From positions 1 to 44,461 of the IMG/VR virus record IMGVR_UViG_3300042380_000870: a DNA stretch of 44,461 bases; one strand, 5' to 3'. The DNA comes from a virus. Within the stretch, counting starts at the first letter, position 1, and every line of letters starts with the position of its first letter. A model generated the notes under the pieces. It ran no database searches. It had not been told where the DNA came from and saw only the letters and a program-made list of their open reading frames with translations. The position numbers and the translations under genes were made by a program. Shown piece by piece: positions 1 through 8,208 of the stretch.

Positions 1-2
1 AT

Positions 3-776
3 GGCGTCTGGTACGTTTTTAAGCAGCGCGACGCGGCGTTTGTAAAAGCGCCAAAAACGTATTCATCTGGAAATTGTGTAGGTGCCGGCGACGTTTTTCT
101 TGCCGGTATTATTATGGGTTTTTCGGAATTAGGGGAATTTAATCCCCGTATTCTGACACCAACCACTATCCCGCTGGTCCTCTCTTTCGGTTTTTCAGCG
201 GCAGGGCAACGAGTACGCACAAATAGCACGAAAGCCGTAAATGAGCGGCAGGTGCTCAAAGAGGTTGCCAGCTGTTCGCGCATTGACGGGCGAGTGCTGT
301 CCCCAAGCGAGTTTGTGCGGTTTGCGCAAATTCGCCGAGCGGCGGGCTTTCGCATCGTATTTACGAACGGTTGCTTTGATCTTTTGCACACAGGCCACAG
401 AACGCTATTGCAGCGCGCGCGTGCCGAAGGCGACATATTACTCGTAGCCGTAGATTCCGACGACAACGTACGCAGAAACAAAGGCAAAAATAGGCCTATT
501 CAAGATCAAGAAACACGCGCCGGCAATGTAGCGGCATTGGCCGGCGTTGCGGCTGTCTGTGTGTTTGACGACGCCGCATCGAGCGGGCATAATACGCTGC
601 TCAACCTAATTCGGGACGTGCAACCCGCAGTGCTTGTAAAAGGCGCTGAGTACGCCGGCCGAAGAGTTATTGGCGCTGACGACGTGATGCAACAAGAAGT
701 TCCTGGGCGCGTTGTTCTGGTGCCGATGGTGCCTGGCACAAGCACAACTGCTCTAGTTACAAAAATGAAAGCATGA
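3..776 (+). CDS. HldE-like bifunctional heptose kinase/nucleotidyltransferase (5' truncated by window edge)
   Basis: The reading frame is open from base 3. Bases 81-110 encode GAGDVFLAGI, the PfkB/ribokinase ATP-binding signature, so this is the end of a sugar-kinase domain. After a linker, bases 350-450 encode a cytidylyltransferase domain: FTNGCFDLLHTGH, with HTGH at 387-398, then VDSDDNVRR and later VKGAEY. This order is that of HldE, which phosphorylates D-glycero-beta-D-manno-heptose 7-phosphate and, after dephosphorylation, adenylylates heptose 1-phosphate to ADP-heptose, an LPS core precursor. An ATG at 114 is not the true start because it lies inside the kinase signature region. What I see is the domain order; the heptose substrate is inferred, and another sugar nucleotide is possible. 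The kinase N-terminus lies outside the window. Confidence 0.83.
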   Translation, partial: GVWYVFKQRDAAFVKAPKTYSSGNCVGAGDVFLAGIIMGFSELGEFNPRILTPTTIPLVLSFGFSAAGQRVRTNSTKAVNERQVLKEVASCSRIDGRVLSPSEFVRFAQIRRAAGFRIVFTNGCFDLLHTGHRTLLQRARAEGDILLVAVDSDDNVRRNKGKNRPIQDQETRAGNVAALAGVAAVCVFDDAASSGHNTLLNLIRDVQPAVLVKGAEYAGRRVIGADDVMQQEVPGRVVLVPMVPGTSTTALVTKMKA

Positions 777-780
777 AGCT

Positions 781-1008
781 ATGACAAAAGAAGCAGAGAC
801 ATATTGTCAGATTGTTGAAATCGAGGCCGATACGCTCGAAACTTTTTTCATTCGAAAATTGGGTAATGCTATTGGCAAACGCACATTTAAAGAGATCGTC
901 GTATTTGCCAAAGAAAAAACTAAGACAACGTCAGGCGACACGGCAGTTATTTTGACCGCAAAAGGCGGAAAAATTGTAAGCCTTCAAGAAGTTGAACTGA
1001 CATCATAA
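781..1008 (+). CDS. Hypothetical protein, 75 aa
   Basis: I do not recognise this small protein. It begins 4 bases after the HldE-like stop, so it is probably cotranscribed and translationally coupled; the Shine-Dalgarno is weak (GAAG just upstream). The protein is rich in Lys, Glu and Thr, with alternating hydrophobic stretches and no membrane segment. The next gene follows 11 bases later with a clear AAGGAG site inside the gap. Reality as a gene rests on tight packing and coding strand, not on homology. Confidence 0.6.
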   Translation: MTKEAETYCQIVEIEADTLETFFIRKLGNAIGKRTFKEIVVFAKEKTKTTSGDTAVILTAKGGKIVSLQEVELTS

Positions 1009-1019
1009 GGAGTATTGCC

Positions 1020-1325
1020 ATGCCTCTGTCCGAAGACACAAAAAAGCGTGCTATGCTTGCTGCGGCTGCATTAAAAGCCGTCTGTGCAGAGTACCAGGAT
1101 GTGCTCGTTGTGTTGGATTTTGTCACCCTTGCTGACATCGCCAACTTAGAGACAGACTCAGACGACGCAAATTGCAGTGTCGGCGAGCTTCCGGAAGATT
1201 CGCTTTGCGCTATTCTTTGGCATATTGGCAAACACGTTGGCGGCACGCAGTGCAGCCACGATCTGTTGCCAGCATTAGCGCAGTTTGCCCTTGATGAGCA
1301 CGAGCGCAAGCAAGCTGGAGCGTAA
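1020..1325 (+). CDS. Hypothetical protein, 101 aa, helical and acidic
   Basis: Unknown family. A good AAGGAG Shine-Dalgarno precedes the ATG by about 7 bases, which supports both the gene and the start. The N-terminal third is Ala-rich and likely helical, followed by an acidic segment and a Cys/His-containing C-terminal half. There is no signal peptide or membrane segment. It lies between the 75-aa gene and the exonuclease, all within 15 bases of each other, suggesting one transcript. Confidence 0.68.
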   Translation: MPLSEDTKKRAMLAAAALKAVCAEYQDVLVVLDFVTLADIANLETDSDDANCSVGELPEDSLCAILWHIGKHVGGTQCSHDLLPALAQFALDEHERKQAGA

Positions 1326-1339
1326 CGAACGGAGGCGGT

Positions 1340-1906
1340 ATGTTCGTGTTTGTAGATACTGAGACGGGAGGGCTAACAGCAGACTACAGTTTGCTGACAG
1401 TCGCCGCGGCTATTGCGGACGATCAGTTTAATGTGCTGCGCAAAACCTGTTTTGGTGTCAAACCGCCCGTATACATTGTGAGCCCGGGCGCGATGCGGGT
1501 GAACAAAATCAATCTGGCAGAACACGCGGCTACGTCTATGTCGCCGCAGCTTGCGTCGGAAGAGCTTGAGCAATTTTTACGCGACGGCATGGAAATCTCT
1601 GGCAATAAAAAGCTCATCCCTGTCGGTCACAACATCAAGTTTGACCTTGATTTCATTTGGACTCAGTTGCTTCCAGAAGCGATGTGGAAAAACTACTGCA
1701 CATACCCAGAACTCGACACAGCGTCTGTGGCGCGGTTCTACACTATCTCAAACACCATCCCGAATTTTTGCAGCCTCGTAGCTTTGCGGCAGCTGTTTAA
1801 AATCGAGACTGGAGATGCGCACAATGCGATGGCCGACGTTCTCGCAACTGTCGAGTTAGCGAAGAAATTCGTGGCGATTTCGAAGGGCGAGCCGGCGCTC
1901 TGCTAG
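1340..1906 (+). CDS. DEDDh-family 3'-5' exonuclease (DnaQ/RNase T-like), 188 aa
   Basis: A stand-alone proofreading-type exonuclease. Exo I is VDTETGG (D6, E8). Exo II is HNIKFDLDF with D102. Exo III is HNAMAD with H161 and D166, giving the complete DEDDh metal-binding set and marking the subclass with a catalytic histidine. Length fits a single catalytic domain. The family removes nucleotides from 3' ends of DNA or RNA. The phage polymerase at 13208 carries its own exonuclease domain, so this enzyme probably serves end trimming, RNA turnover or host nucleotide scavenging rather than primary proofreading; that is inference. An AACGGAGGCGGT Shine-Dalgarno precedes the ATG. Confidence 0.88.
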   Translation: MFVFVDTETGGLTADYSLLTVAAAIADDQFNVLRKTCFGVKPPVYIVSPGAMRVNKINLAEHAATSMSPQLASEELEQFLRDGMEISGNKKLIPVGHNIKFDLDFIWTQLLPEAMWKNYCTYPELDTASVARFYTISNTIPNFCSLVALRQLFKIETGDAHNAMADVLATVELAKKFVAISKGEPALC

Positions 1907-1910
1907 ACCA

Positions 1911-2060
1911 GGCACGTTGTCGAAGGCGGAGTTCATTGCCCGCCAGCATGGTCGACAACCCGGCGCCCGAGCTGTTCGTGGGCTAAAACGACAGATGCTG
2001 ACACACTGCGGAAACTTTCTACTCAGTGGTGTCAGATGCCGTAGCAACTGGATGTTGCAG
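1911..2060 (+). ncRNA. Structured non-coding segment with serial stem-loops
   Basis: Between the exonuclease stop and tRNA-Gln, this non-coding stretch folds as consecutive hairpins on paper. One is a nested pair: 1916-1923 with 1952-1959 (8 bp, perfect) enclosing 1925-1929 with 1940-1944 (5 bp). Then GCCC at 1965-1968 pairs with GGGC at 1980-1983. An 11-bp stem joins 1998-2008 to 2024-2035 with one bulged G. GCAAC 2044-2048 pairs with GTTGC 2054-2058. No tRNA T-loop is present. It could be a phage small RNA, a processing region or a decayed RNA gene. No homology is known to me. Confidence 0.45.
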
Positions 2061-2066
2061 CGCGGT

Positions 2067-2137
2067 TGCCCGATGGTGTAACGGTAGCACAAGAGATTTT
2101 GGTTCTCTTTGTCTAGGTTCGAATCCTAGTCGGGCAT
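2067..2137 (+). tRNA. tRNA-Gln (anticodon TTG)
   Basis: A full cloverleaf of 71 nt can be drawn. The acceptor pairs TGCCCGA 2067-2073 with TCGGGCA 2130-2136. The D stem is GTGT/GCAC. The anticodon stem AGAGA/TCTCT encloses loop TTTTGGT, giving anticodon TTG. The T arm is CTAGG-TTCGAAT-CCTAG, and the discriminator is T. CCA is not encoded. It reads CAA (and CAG by wobble). The A-ending codon preference matches that of the other two tRNAs in this window. Confidence 0.93.
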
Positions 2138-2174
2138 TGATGTAGCGTCTCGTTTTTACGAAAGGAGTTCAAAT

Positions 2175-2612
2175 ATGGGTGGCGCAAAACGACAGTTAGA
2201 AGAAGAAATGGCAAAAGCGGACGAAGAGTACAGGTTGGAAAGCATTTGCCCTGCGTGCGGTGCCGAACGAGAAGAAATTACGCTGGATCACAACACATTT
2301 TGGGTTTGCTACATATGCGACACGGACCGCGATGACTTAGAGGCGGATAATGATATGCCACCAGAAGAGGACGATTTGTGGGCGATACCTGCTAGTTCTT
2401 CATCGCCGCCGGCTACTGACGTTGTAATGGTTCCGGTTCCGCGAGCTTTGGCAAAAGATGTGGTACAAGCGGTTGCCGAGCGTATTTGGTATCACGTAGA
2501 TGGTTTAAAAGACAACCCGCTTGATGATAAATGTCTTGCGGACGTTAACGAATTGACTGCTTTTGTCAAAAAACTGCAGAAATTGTTTCCGGAAGTGGAC
2601 GTAGAGTTTTAA
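2175..2612 (+). CDS. Zinc-ribbon hypothetical protein, 145 aa
   Basis: A strong AAAGGAG Shine-Dalgarno precedes the ATG. After a charged helical N-terminus, the protein has CPAC (C25, C28) and CYIC (C45, C48), four cysteines spaced like a treble-clef or zinc-ribbon site. A very acidic linker and an alpha/beta C-terminal half follow. Function is unknown; small zinc-ribbon proteins in phages are often nucleic-acid or protein adaptors. It stands just downstream of tRNA-Gln. Confidence 0.75.
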   Translation: MGGAKRQLEEEMAKADEEYRLESICPACGAEREEITLDHNTFWVCYICDTDRDDLEADNDMPPEEDDLWAIPASSSSPPATDVVMVPVPRALAKDVVQAVAERIWYHVDGLKDNPLDDKCLADVNELTAFVKKLQKLFPEVDVEF

Positions 2613-2660
2613 ACAGCGTCGTGAACGTAGTTTTGTTTTGCGTAACTATGGAGGTGCGTT

Positions 2661-2864
2661 ATGCACTTGAACATCAGAGTTAAGCTCGAGGACGGGTTCG
2701 ATGTTGGCGCATTTGTTAGAAACTTTGCTGCGCACTGCGATCGTGATTGCGCAGAGTACAACGCCCCCGTAGCGATAATCGAGGGCTACGACGCCTATGA
2801 AGATTTTCCAAAGCCAGTAAAGCTAGCCAAAAGCCGCAAGAAAACCGTCAAAAAAAAGCGTTAA
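2661..2864 (+). CDS. Hypothetical protein, 67 aa, basic C-terminus
   Basis: Unrecognised. A GGAGG Shine-Dalgarno precedes the ATG at good spacing. The N-terminal 50 residues are mixed hydrophobic/acidic with two cysteines (CDRDC). The last 15 residues are almost all Lys/Arg, a tail that often binds nucleic acid. Flanked by small unknown genes with gaps of about 40-50 bases. Confidence 0.68.
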   Translation: MHLNIRVKLEDGFDVGAFVRNFAAHCDRDCAEYNAPVAIIEGYDAYEDFPKPVKLAKSRKKTVKKKR

Positions 2865-2900
2865 GCCGCAGCGTTAGTTAGCAAATGGAGTTGCGCGTAT

Positions 2901-3527
2901 ATGCAACATTTTGATTCCAGCAAGATGTCAGATGACGAGTACAGTTTTATCAAGCTGTATTGCGCCACTGTGAAAAATGACTATTACCTTATCTTGCGGC
3001 TAAATCAGCTAACAGATCCTGCAAATCTTGGCATTACTAACGTAGTTGACGCCGCCATACTGGCAAAAAAACTGCAAAAAATGCAAACCGAGTACTGTAA
3101 CAAGATAGAAGCGTGCGGCACTGTGAGCAAAAAATTGGCAGAGAAGTACAAAGACGAAGTGTCGCACAAACAAATTGCGTATGTGTTTACGCAGTCATTT
3201 TTCAAGTTGATCGACGCCAGCACCAAAAATGCGTTACTAGTAGATAAAAACACGCCGGCGCACGACGGGTGGAGTAGCGGCCATCCGTCACAGTGGCAAC
3301 AGGTTATCAAGTCGCTCAATGACGTCTATTTGCAGAAGCAAGCCGAAGACGCGGCAAATCCGCAAACGACGATTATTACGGCACTGATCAACCTGTTTTC
3401 AATTCTTCCCAAGAACATTAAGAACGGCAACGCGCATTACACGTTTTATGATGCGGAAGAGAACGACTGGGAAGAATACGACGAATATGAAGAAGACGAA
3501 GATGACGATTATTTCTACTCGCAGTAG
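2901..3527 (+). CDS. Hypothetical protein, 208 aa, acidic tail
   Basis: Unknown family. GGAG lies about 11 bases before the ATG. The protein is largely helical with a lysine-rich middle. Its last 20 residues are almost entirely Asp, Glu and Tyr, ending in YFYSQ. Such acidic tails occur on single-strand-binding proteins (T4 gp32, SSB) and on DNA mimics, but the body shows no OB-fold motif I can recognise. It lies immediately upstream of the SbcD-like gene, so a role in DNA processing is plausible but unproven. Confidence 0.72.
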   Translation: MQHFDSSKMSDDEYSFIKLYCATVKNDYYLILRLNQLTDPANLGITNVVDAAILAKKLQKMQTEYCNKIEACGTVSKKLAEKYKDEVSHKQIAYVFTQSFFKLIDASTKNALLVDKNTPAHDGWSSGHPSQWQQVIKSLNDVYLQKQAEDAANPQTTIITALINLFSILPKNIKNGNAHYTFYDAEENDWEEYDEYEEDEDDDYFYSQ

Positions 3528-3539
3528 GGATCAAGTTTG

Positions 3540-4655
3540 ATGACGCCTCTTTTTGTTTTCTGCGCTGACACACATCTTGCTGACGGCGCATGGACAACTC
3601 GCCCCGGGATCTACGGCGACGCGTACTACAGCTTCGAGCAAATTGTTGATTACTGCATTGAGCAGCGTTTGCCGCTCATACTCGGCGGCGATGTGCTCGA
3701 AAAGAAAACGAACGCGGCCCGGCCCATCTCGATGTTGTGCCGGCAAATGTCAAGGATGGAAGCAGCGACTGTCCCTGTGTTCTATATCCAGGGCAATCAT
3801 GAGTACGATCGAAATGCGCCCTGGCTGTCGGTGCATTCTTGGCCGAACCATATGCACGAGCAGTTGATTAACATTAACGGCGCTTTTGTTTACGGATTAG
3901 ATTGGTTACCCAAAGGCGATATTCAGAAAGCACTGAGTGCCGTACCGATTGAAACGGACATTCTGATCACGCATCAGGTGTGGCATGATTTCATGAAAAA
4001 CGTCGGCCGGCCCGAGTGCGCGCTTACCGACGTGCATCATGCGAAAATCGTCCTAGCCGGCGACTTCCATGTAACTGAGACTGCGACTAGTGTAAATGCG
4101 CAAAATCGCCCGATTACGATGCTGTCGCCGGGTTCTACGTGCATGCAAGACATTAGCGAAGCCGACGACAAGTATTTTTTCGCGATTAGCCGCCAAGAGA
4201 ACGGCGAATTCTATTGCGATAATCGGCAGTTAAAAACACGCCGGTTTGTGAACTACACGGTCAAAGATCCGGAAACACTGGACACGCTTTGCGCTGGCGC
4301 GCTGACTAACGCTATTGCAGAGCTTGTAAAAGAGTCGCCGGAACCGGTAGCCAAGCCGCTTGTACGGGTTAAGTTCGACAAGAAGCTGCCCGATGCCTTT
4401 CTGCGAATTTCTACCGCAGTTGGCGATTCCGCGCATTTGTTTTGCGACGCAATCGTTGACAAATCGCGTGGAGAAACAGAGACAAATCGCGCAGTCGCGC
4501 GCAATGATCTGATGACGGTTGTTGGCGAGTTGCTCAAATCGCAGCCAGAGGCGTTGAAGCTGGCTACAGCTCTTTTACAGGCAGAGAACGCCACGACTGA
4601 GCTGGATCAGCAATTCGCTAAATTTCAACAGGAGCAGATAGATGCAGTTGCTTAG
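3540..4655 (+). CDS. SbcD/Mre11-like nuclease subunit (T4 gp47-like), 371 aa
   Basis: A calcineurin-type metallophosphoesterase. Motifs in order are CADTH (D10, H12), GGD (D51), GNHE (85-88), THQ (H145) and GDFH (174-177), which together bind two Mn ions. The family acts with an SbcC/Rad50 ATPase as an exo/endonuclease on DNA ends; T4 gp46/gp47 makes 3' overhangs for recombination-dependent replication. I chose ATG 3540 over TTG 3537 because AGGGA at 3526-3530 is well spaced. The gene overlaps its partner at 4642 by 14 bases, implying coupled translation and equimolar production. Confidence 0.9.
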   Translation: MTPLFVFCADTHLADGAWTTRPGIYGDAYYSFEQIVDYCIEQRLPLILGGDVLEKKTNAARPISMLCRQMSRMEAATVPVFYIQGNHEYDRNAPWLSVHSWPNHMHEQLININGAFVYGLDWLPKGDIQKALSAVPIETDILITHQVWHDFMKNVGRPECALTDVHHAKIVLAGDFHVTETATSVNAQNRPITMLSPGSTCMQDISEADDKYFFAISRQENGEFYCDNRQLKTRRFVNYTVKDPETLDTLCAGALTNAIAELVKESPEPVAKPLVRVKFDKKLPDAFLRISTAVGDSAHLFCDAIVDKSRGETETNRAVARNDLMTVVGELLKSQPEALKLATALLQAENATTELDQQFAKFQQEQIDAVA

Positions 4656-6768
4656 GCTCGAGGTTCGAAACTGGTGCCAGCACAAGCACCGCGTGTGTTC
4701 ATTCACACGCGGTCTTGTTGCTATTATCGGCCGCATTGGTTCTGGTAAATCAAATCTGTTGGGTGCAATTTGCTGGCTGCTAACCGGCGAAAATCCAAAT
4801 GCCGGCGTAAAAGCGGAGAATGTATCGCAGCTATCCGCTGAGGGCGAACCCGCGCACGCTAGCTTGGAGTTTGAGCACGCCGGGCATCTCGTTGTAGTAA
4901 CGCGGCACCTGCTCCCCGAAAAAGAGCCGGCGACGTTGCTTGTAGACGGGACAGAGGTTGCCCGTGGCGATAAAGCGGTTACAGCGCAAATTGAAAAGCT
5001 GCTTGGAATTGACAGCAAGTTTCTTTCTCGGTTTGTGCTTGTTGCGCAAAATGAGATATTCGCATTTATCGAAGACGGCGCCACAGAGGTTGACAAATTT
5101 TTCCAGAAACTGTTCGGCACAGCTACCGCGGAAAAATGCAGCGAGCTTCTGAGCAAACAGCTTAACAAGCTAGTTATTCCTGAAATTATTGAAACGTCTG
5201 CGCAATTGGCTACCGCCTTGCCCGATACGGACAAGCAGTTAGCTGAGTTAACAACAGAGATAAATCAGTTGCCGACCGTGGAGCAGGTGCTAAGTACGCA
5301 ATTAGCTCAGCAGAAAATTGCAAGCGATTGGCATAAGCGGCAAGAGCTTAGTCGCGGGCTTGCTGTGATGGAACAAAATCTAGCGGAAAATTTGAAGCAG
5401 AAAGCGCAACTGGCTGACGCCTGCGAACAGTACGCCAGCGACATCAATGCACTTAAAGACGCTATTTCCGGAAACGCAGACGCGCATACCCATGCCAGAA
5501 CTGCGTTAAACCACTTGGCGACATATCGGCAAATTGCTGCTACGCGTAAGGCATCAAAAGATCGGATTGCTGAGATTGACAAGTGGCTGTCAGACAATCC
5601 AGAACCAGAAGCGCCTACTGAAGAACAACGCGTAGAGCTGATAGCCGCGGTTAAAGAAGCCGAACTAAATCTGCAAAAAGCAGAAGAGTTTACGCGGACG
5701 TTTATTGAACACAAAGCTGCGGCTTGCCCTACGTGCAACACACCTATTTCGGATTTAACGACTGAAATGGAGCGGGTGCAGACTAGCCTACCAATTTTAC
5801 GCGACGTCATGGAAGCTGCCAGAAAAGAAATGACGCGCGGCATTTCCCGGATTTCACGGAAAACGGTATGGCAAGCAGAGCAGCAAAAATTACTTACAGA
5901 GCAGGCGCAGCTGGCCGAGTCTCTTAAATCGTTCAGCGACATATCTGCGCCCGAGCTCAGCGAAGACGAGTTGCTAAAACTGATAAGCAATCACGAAAGC
6001 TTACAGAATGCGCAGGCTGAACTAGAACCGCTCGCGCAGCGAACACGTGAAAAACTAGCAGGCGTAACCAGCACTATTAACGCGCTAACAGACAACAAGC
6101 AAAAAATTCTTGACGATTTGGCTGGTTTAAACGTTACAGCCGTCGACGCAGATATCGCCGAAAGCTTGTTGACTGAGCTGAGAACGCAGTGCAATCAGCG
6201 GCAGCAAAAGGAAAACGCGAGAACACAGTTGAAATTTGCGCGAGAGCAGCTCTGCACAAAAATCGCGGATATTCAAGCAAATGAGCAGAAAGCTGAAAAA
6301 CTGCGTGATTGGACAGCGATTGCAGCTACAGCGAAAGAGGCGTTGAAATCGGCTCCGCGCATAGTCGCAACACGAAATCTACAAAAGCTAGAAACAGCTA
6401 TTAATGAACTACTGCAGATATTTGGCGTTGATTTCTTTGTTAAAGCAGCCGACGACGACTCGCCAACATTTGTCGCCGAATTCTTTGACGGCCGGAAACA
6501 GCCAGCAAAGCGGCTATCATATGGGCAAAAAACTGTATTAGCTTTAGCGTTTCGCGTAGCTGTTAACGCATTGTTCGCTGAGGAAATCGGCTTACTGGCG
6601 CTTGACGAGCCTACGGCGTATTTAGATCAACAGCGTATTAAAGCGCTAGCGCCGGTTCTCGAGAAACTTCGAGATCTTTCAACTGCGCGTGGGTTACAAT
6701 GTCTGTTAGTAACCCACGAGACTAGCCTATCTCATTTGTTTGAGTCGGCAGTCGAGCTTGATGCGTGA
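4642..6768 (+). CDS. SbcC/Rad50-like SMC-family ATPase (T4 gp46-like), 708 aa
   Basis: An SMC-type ATPase partner of the upstream nuclease. Walker A is GRIGSGKS (30-37). Long coiled-coil arms rich in Ala, Glu, Gln and Leu surround a zinc hook CPTC at 362-365. The ABC signature LSYGQK begins at 625, and the Walker B/D-loop reads LLALDEPTAYLD around 652-662. The hook lies midway between the two ATPase halves, as in Rad50. The complex opens and tethers DNA ends, so it probably loads the RecA-like protein encoded at 17950. Length is close to phage gp46 and shorter than cellular SbcC. It overlaps sbcD, and the next gene begins 6 bases after its stop. Confidence 0.91.
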   Translation: MQLLRLEVRNWCQHKHRVCSFTRGLVAIIGRIGSGKSNLLGAICWLLTGENPNAGVKAENVSQLSAEGEPAHASLEFEHAGHLVVVTRHLLPEKEPATLLVDGTEVARGDKAVTAQIEKLLGIDSKFLSRFVLVAQNEIFAFIEDGATEVDKFFQKLFGTATAEKCSELLSKQLNKLVIPEIIETSAQLATALPDTDKQLAELTTEINQLPTVEQVLSTQLAQQKIASDWHKRQELSRGLAVMEQNLAENLKQKAQLADACEQYASDINALKDAISGNADAHTHARTALNHLATYRQIAATRKASKDRIAEIDKWLSDNPEPEAPTEEQRVELIAAVKEAELNLQKAEEFTRTFIEHKAAACPTCNTPISDLTTEMERVQTSLPILRDVMEAARKEMTRGISRISRKTVWQAEQQKLLTEQAQLAESLKSFSDISAPELSEDELLKLISNHESLQNAQAELEPLAQRTREKLAGVTSTINALTDNKQKILDDLAGLNVTAVDADIAESLLTELRTQCNQRQQKENARTQLKFAREQLCTKIADIQANEQKAEKLRDWTAIAATAKEALKSAPRIVATRNLQKLETAINELLQIFGVDFFVKAADDDSPTFVAEFFDGRKQPAKRLSYGQKTVLALAFRVAVNALFAEEIGLLALDEPTAYLDQQRIKALAPVLEKLRDLSTARGLQCLLVTHETSLSHLFESAVELDA

Positions 6769-6774
6769 GCGCCC

Positions 6775-7704
6775 ATGTTTCACCTTGCCGATGAAACTGC
6801 TATTAAATTACACACAGCGCCCGACGGGAATATCTGGTACGCCGCGGGTATAAATCCGCCAGAAAACTCTCAGCAGACGTTAGACACGTTTCTGCTATCT
6901 AATTTGATAAGCCGGCTAAACACAAACATACGTATTCTTGGCGTAGCGCAAAACGCTGAGTTAATCGCCAACCTTTATTTACGAAAACGCGGAAAAGAGC
7001 TGGCAACTATATGCCTAGCTGGGCCAAACGTTTGCGCAGCTATGTCAGAATTGAATGATCCGGTAATGACGCTTTTCCGGATGCGCGAATCTTGGTTTCC
7101 GCTGGCCTGCGGCGGCTGGCACGAGATGACTAGCGTAGAATATTCAATTTACGCACTTCTTTCACTTCACCGCCGCGGCCGGGATTTAGCTGACAACACG
7201 TCGCGCATATTTTACGAGACGCATCCGCTATACAAGCGGTTAAATTTTATCGGCGGCATATCGCACAAAGATGCGACAATGCTACTGACCACAATAGTCG
7301 ATCCGCGGTGGTACGTTGACAGGCGTCGGGCTGACAACGCCATTAAACTGAATTTGTTTCTCGGTCTGACGCCAAAAATTCAGAACAGAGTGTCTGACAC
7401 TACAAAACTATTGCATCGCGGCCGTGACTTGCGCTGCAGTACGGTCCTGCGTTGTTGGAAAACGCAGGATCCCGGTGTAATAGATTTTCAAGCACCGCAA
7501 AACTTTCTGTGGCGTATTTGGCGCGCAGCCGGTGAGGGCGCAAAAGGCGATTTACGGGCCTCACAGGCGTTCATACGGTATCTGCACGCGAATTGGTTGG
7601 ACATCGCGTCGTCGCGCAAAGGCGCGCGCGACGGCTTCTTTCTTCCGGAGCAGTTCTTTAAGACGCCGGCGGAGCAGCAAGCGTTTGCAACACATCTTGC
7701 CTGA
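6775..7704 (+). CDS. Hypothetical protein, 309 aa
   Basis: Not recognised. It starts 6 bases after the SbcC-like stop, with little Shine-Dalgarno, so translation is probably coupled. The protein looks globular and soluble, with several Trp and Arg clusters and no membrane segment or obvious metal site. Its place inside the replication block suggests DNA metabolism, but no motif supports a particular reaction. Confidence 0.72.
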   Translation: MFHLADETAIKLHTAPDGNIWYAAGINPPENSQQTLDTFLLSNLISRLNTNIRILGVAQNAELIANLYLRKRGKELATICLAGPNVCAAMSELNDPVMTLFRMRESWFPLACGGWHEMTSVEYSIYALLSLHRRGRDLADNTSRIFYETHPLYKRLNFIGGISHKDATMLLTTIVDPRWYVDRRRADNAIKLNLFLGLTPKIQNRVSDTTKLLHRGRDLRCSTVLRCWKTQDPGVIDFQAPQNFLWRIWRAAGEGAKGDLRASQAFIRYLHANWLDIASSRKGARDGFFLPEQFFKTPAEQQAFATHLA

Positions 7705-7713
7705 GTTTGGGAT

Positions 7714-8208
7714 ATGCAGGAAGTCATTATCACGTTGCGCTTCAATCGCGTGTGCTTAGGCGCGGCAAAACGCAAGAAGCACGGGCAAGTAGTTTTTGGG
7801 TTTGACCGCGACCCGTCGAATAGGGTAATGTTCATGCCCGCGGCGTGGCTAAGCGTGATGCGTTATGCCGCAAAACTAGCAAACAAGCATCACAGCGCAG
7901 TGCAAAAAATTGACTGGTGCCCAATTGTCGAGGGGCGCACCAGAAACGATTGGCGGCGCACCATTGTTGCGCAGCACGATGGCGAAACGCGTGCGCATTA
8001 TGCTGTGCATGAGGCGTTTCAGCCTGGAGACACAGTTGTGCTTTCAGCAGTTATTCCAGACGAGTTGCCAATTCAAGACTTCTCTCGACTTTTAGATCTA
8101 GTCGGTAAATACAAAGGCTTTTCGCCGTTCAACAACCCCACCGAGCACTATGGGACATTTGAAATCATTTCAATCAAACCAATCCAAGGACACTTCAACG
8201 ATGGTTGA
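7714..8208 (+). CDS. Hypothetical protein, 164 aa
   Basis: Unknown. The ATG lies 9 bases after the previous stop with only a weak GGGA upstream. The protein is rich in beta-prone and basic segments (AKRKKHGQVVFGFD near the N-terminus). The C-terminus has a GTFEIISIKPIQGHF stretch and overlaps the helicase start by 8 bases. This position suggests a small partner or regulator of the helicase; that is inference from context only. Confidence 0.72.
   Translation: MQEVIITLRFNRVCLGAAKRKKHGQVVFGFDRDPSNRVMFMPAAWLSVMRYAAKLANKHHSAVQKIDWCPIVEGRTRNDWRRTIVAQHDGETRAHYAVHEAFQPGDTVVLSAVIPDELPIQDFSRLLDLVGKYKGFSPFNNPTEHYGTFEIISIKPIQGHFNDG

Noticed and set aside
1911-2060. An additional tRNA in the structured region
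   Set aside because: No T-loop consensus and no 7-bp acceptor pairing could be found, so I kept it only as a structured segment.
1856-2092. Minus-strand reading frame across the structured region and tRNA-Gln
   Set aside because: It overlaps a tRNA and several hairpins, has no ribosome site and opposes a uniformly + strand gene order.
4575-5234. 219-aa minus-strand frame opposite the SbcC-like gene
   Set aside because: Ser- and Cys-rich shadow composition, and the sense strand is an evident SMC ATPase.
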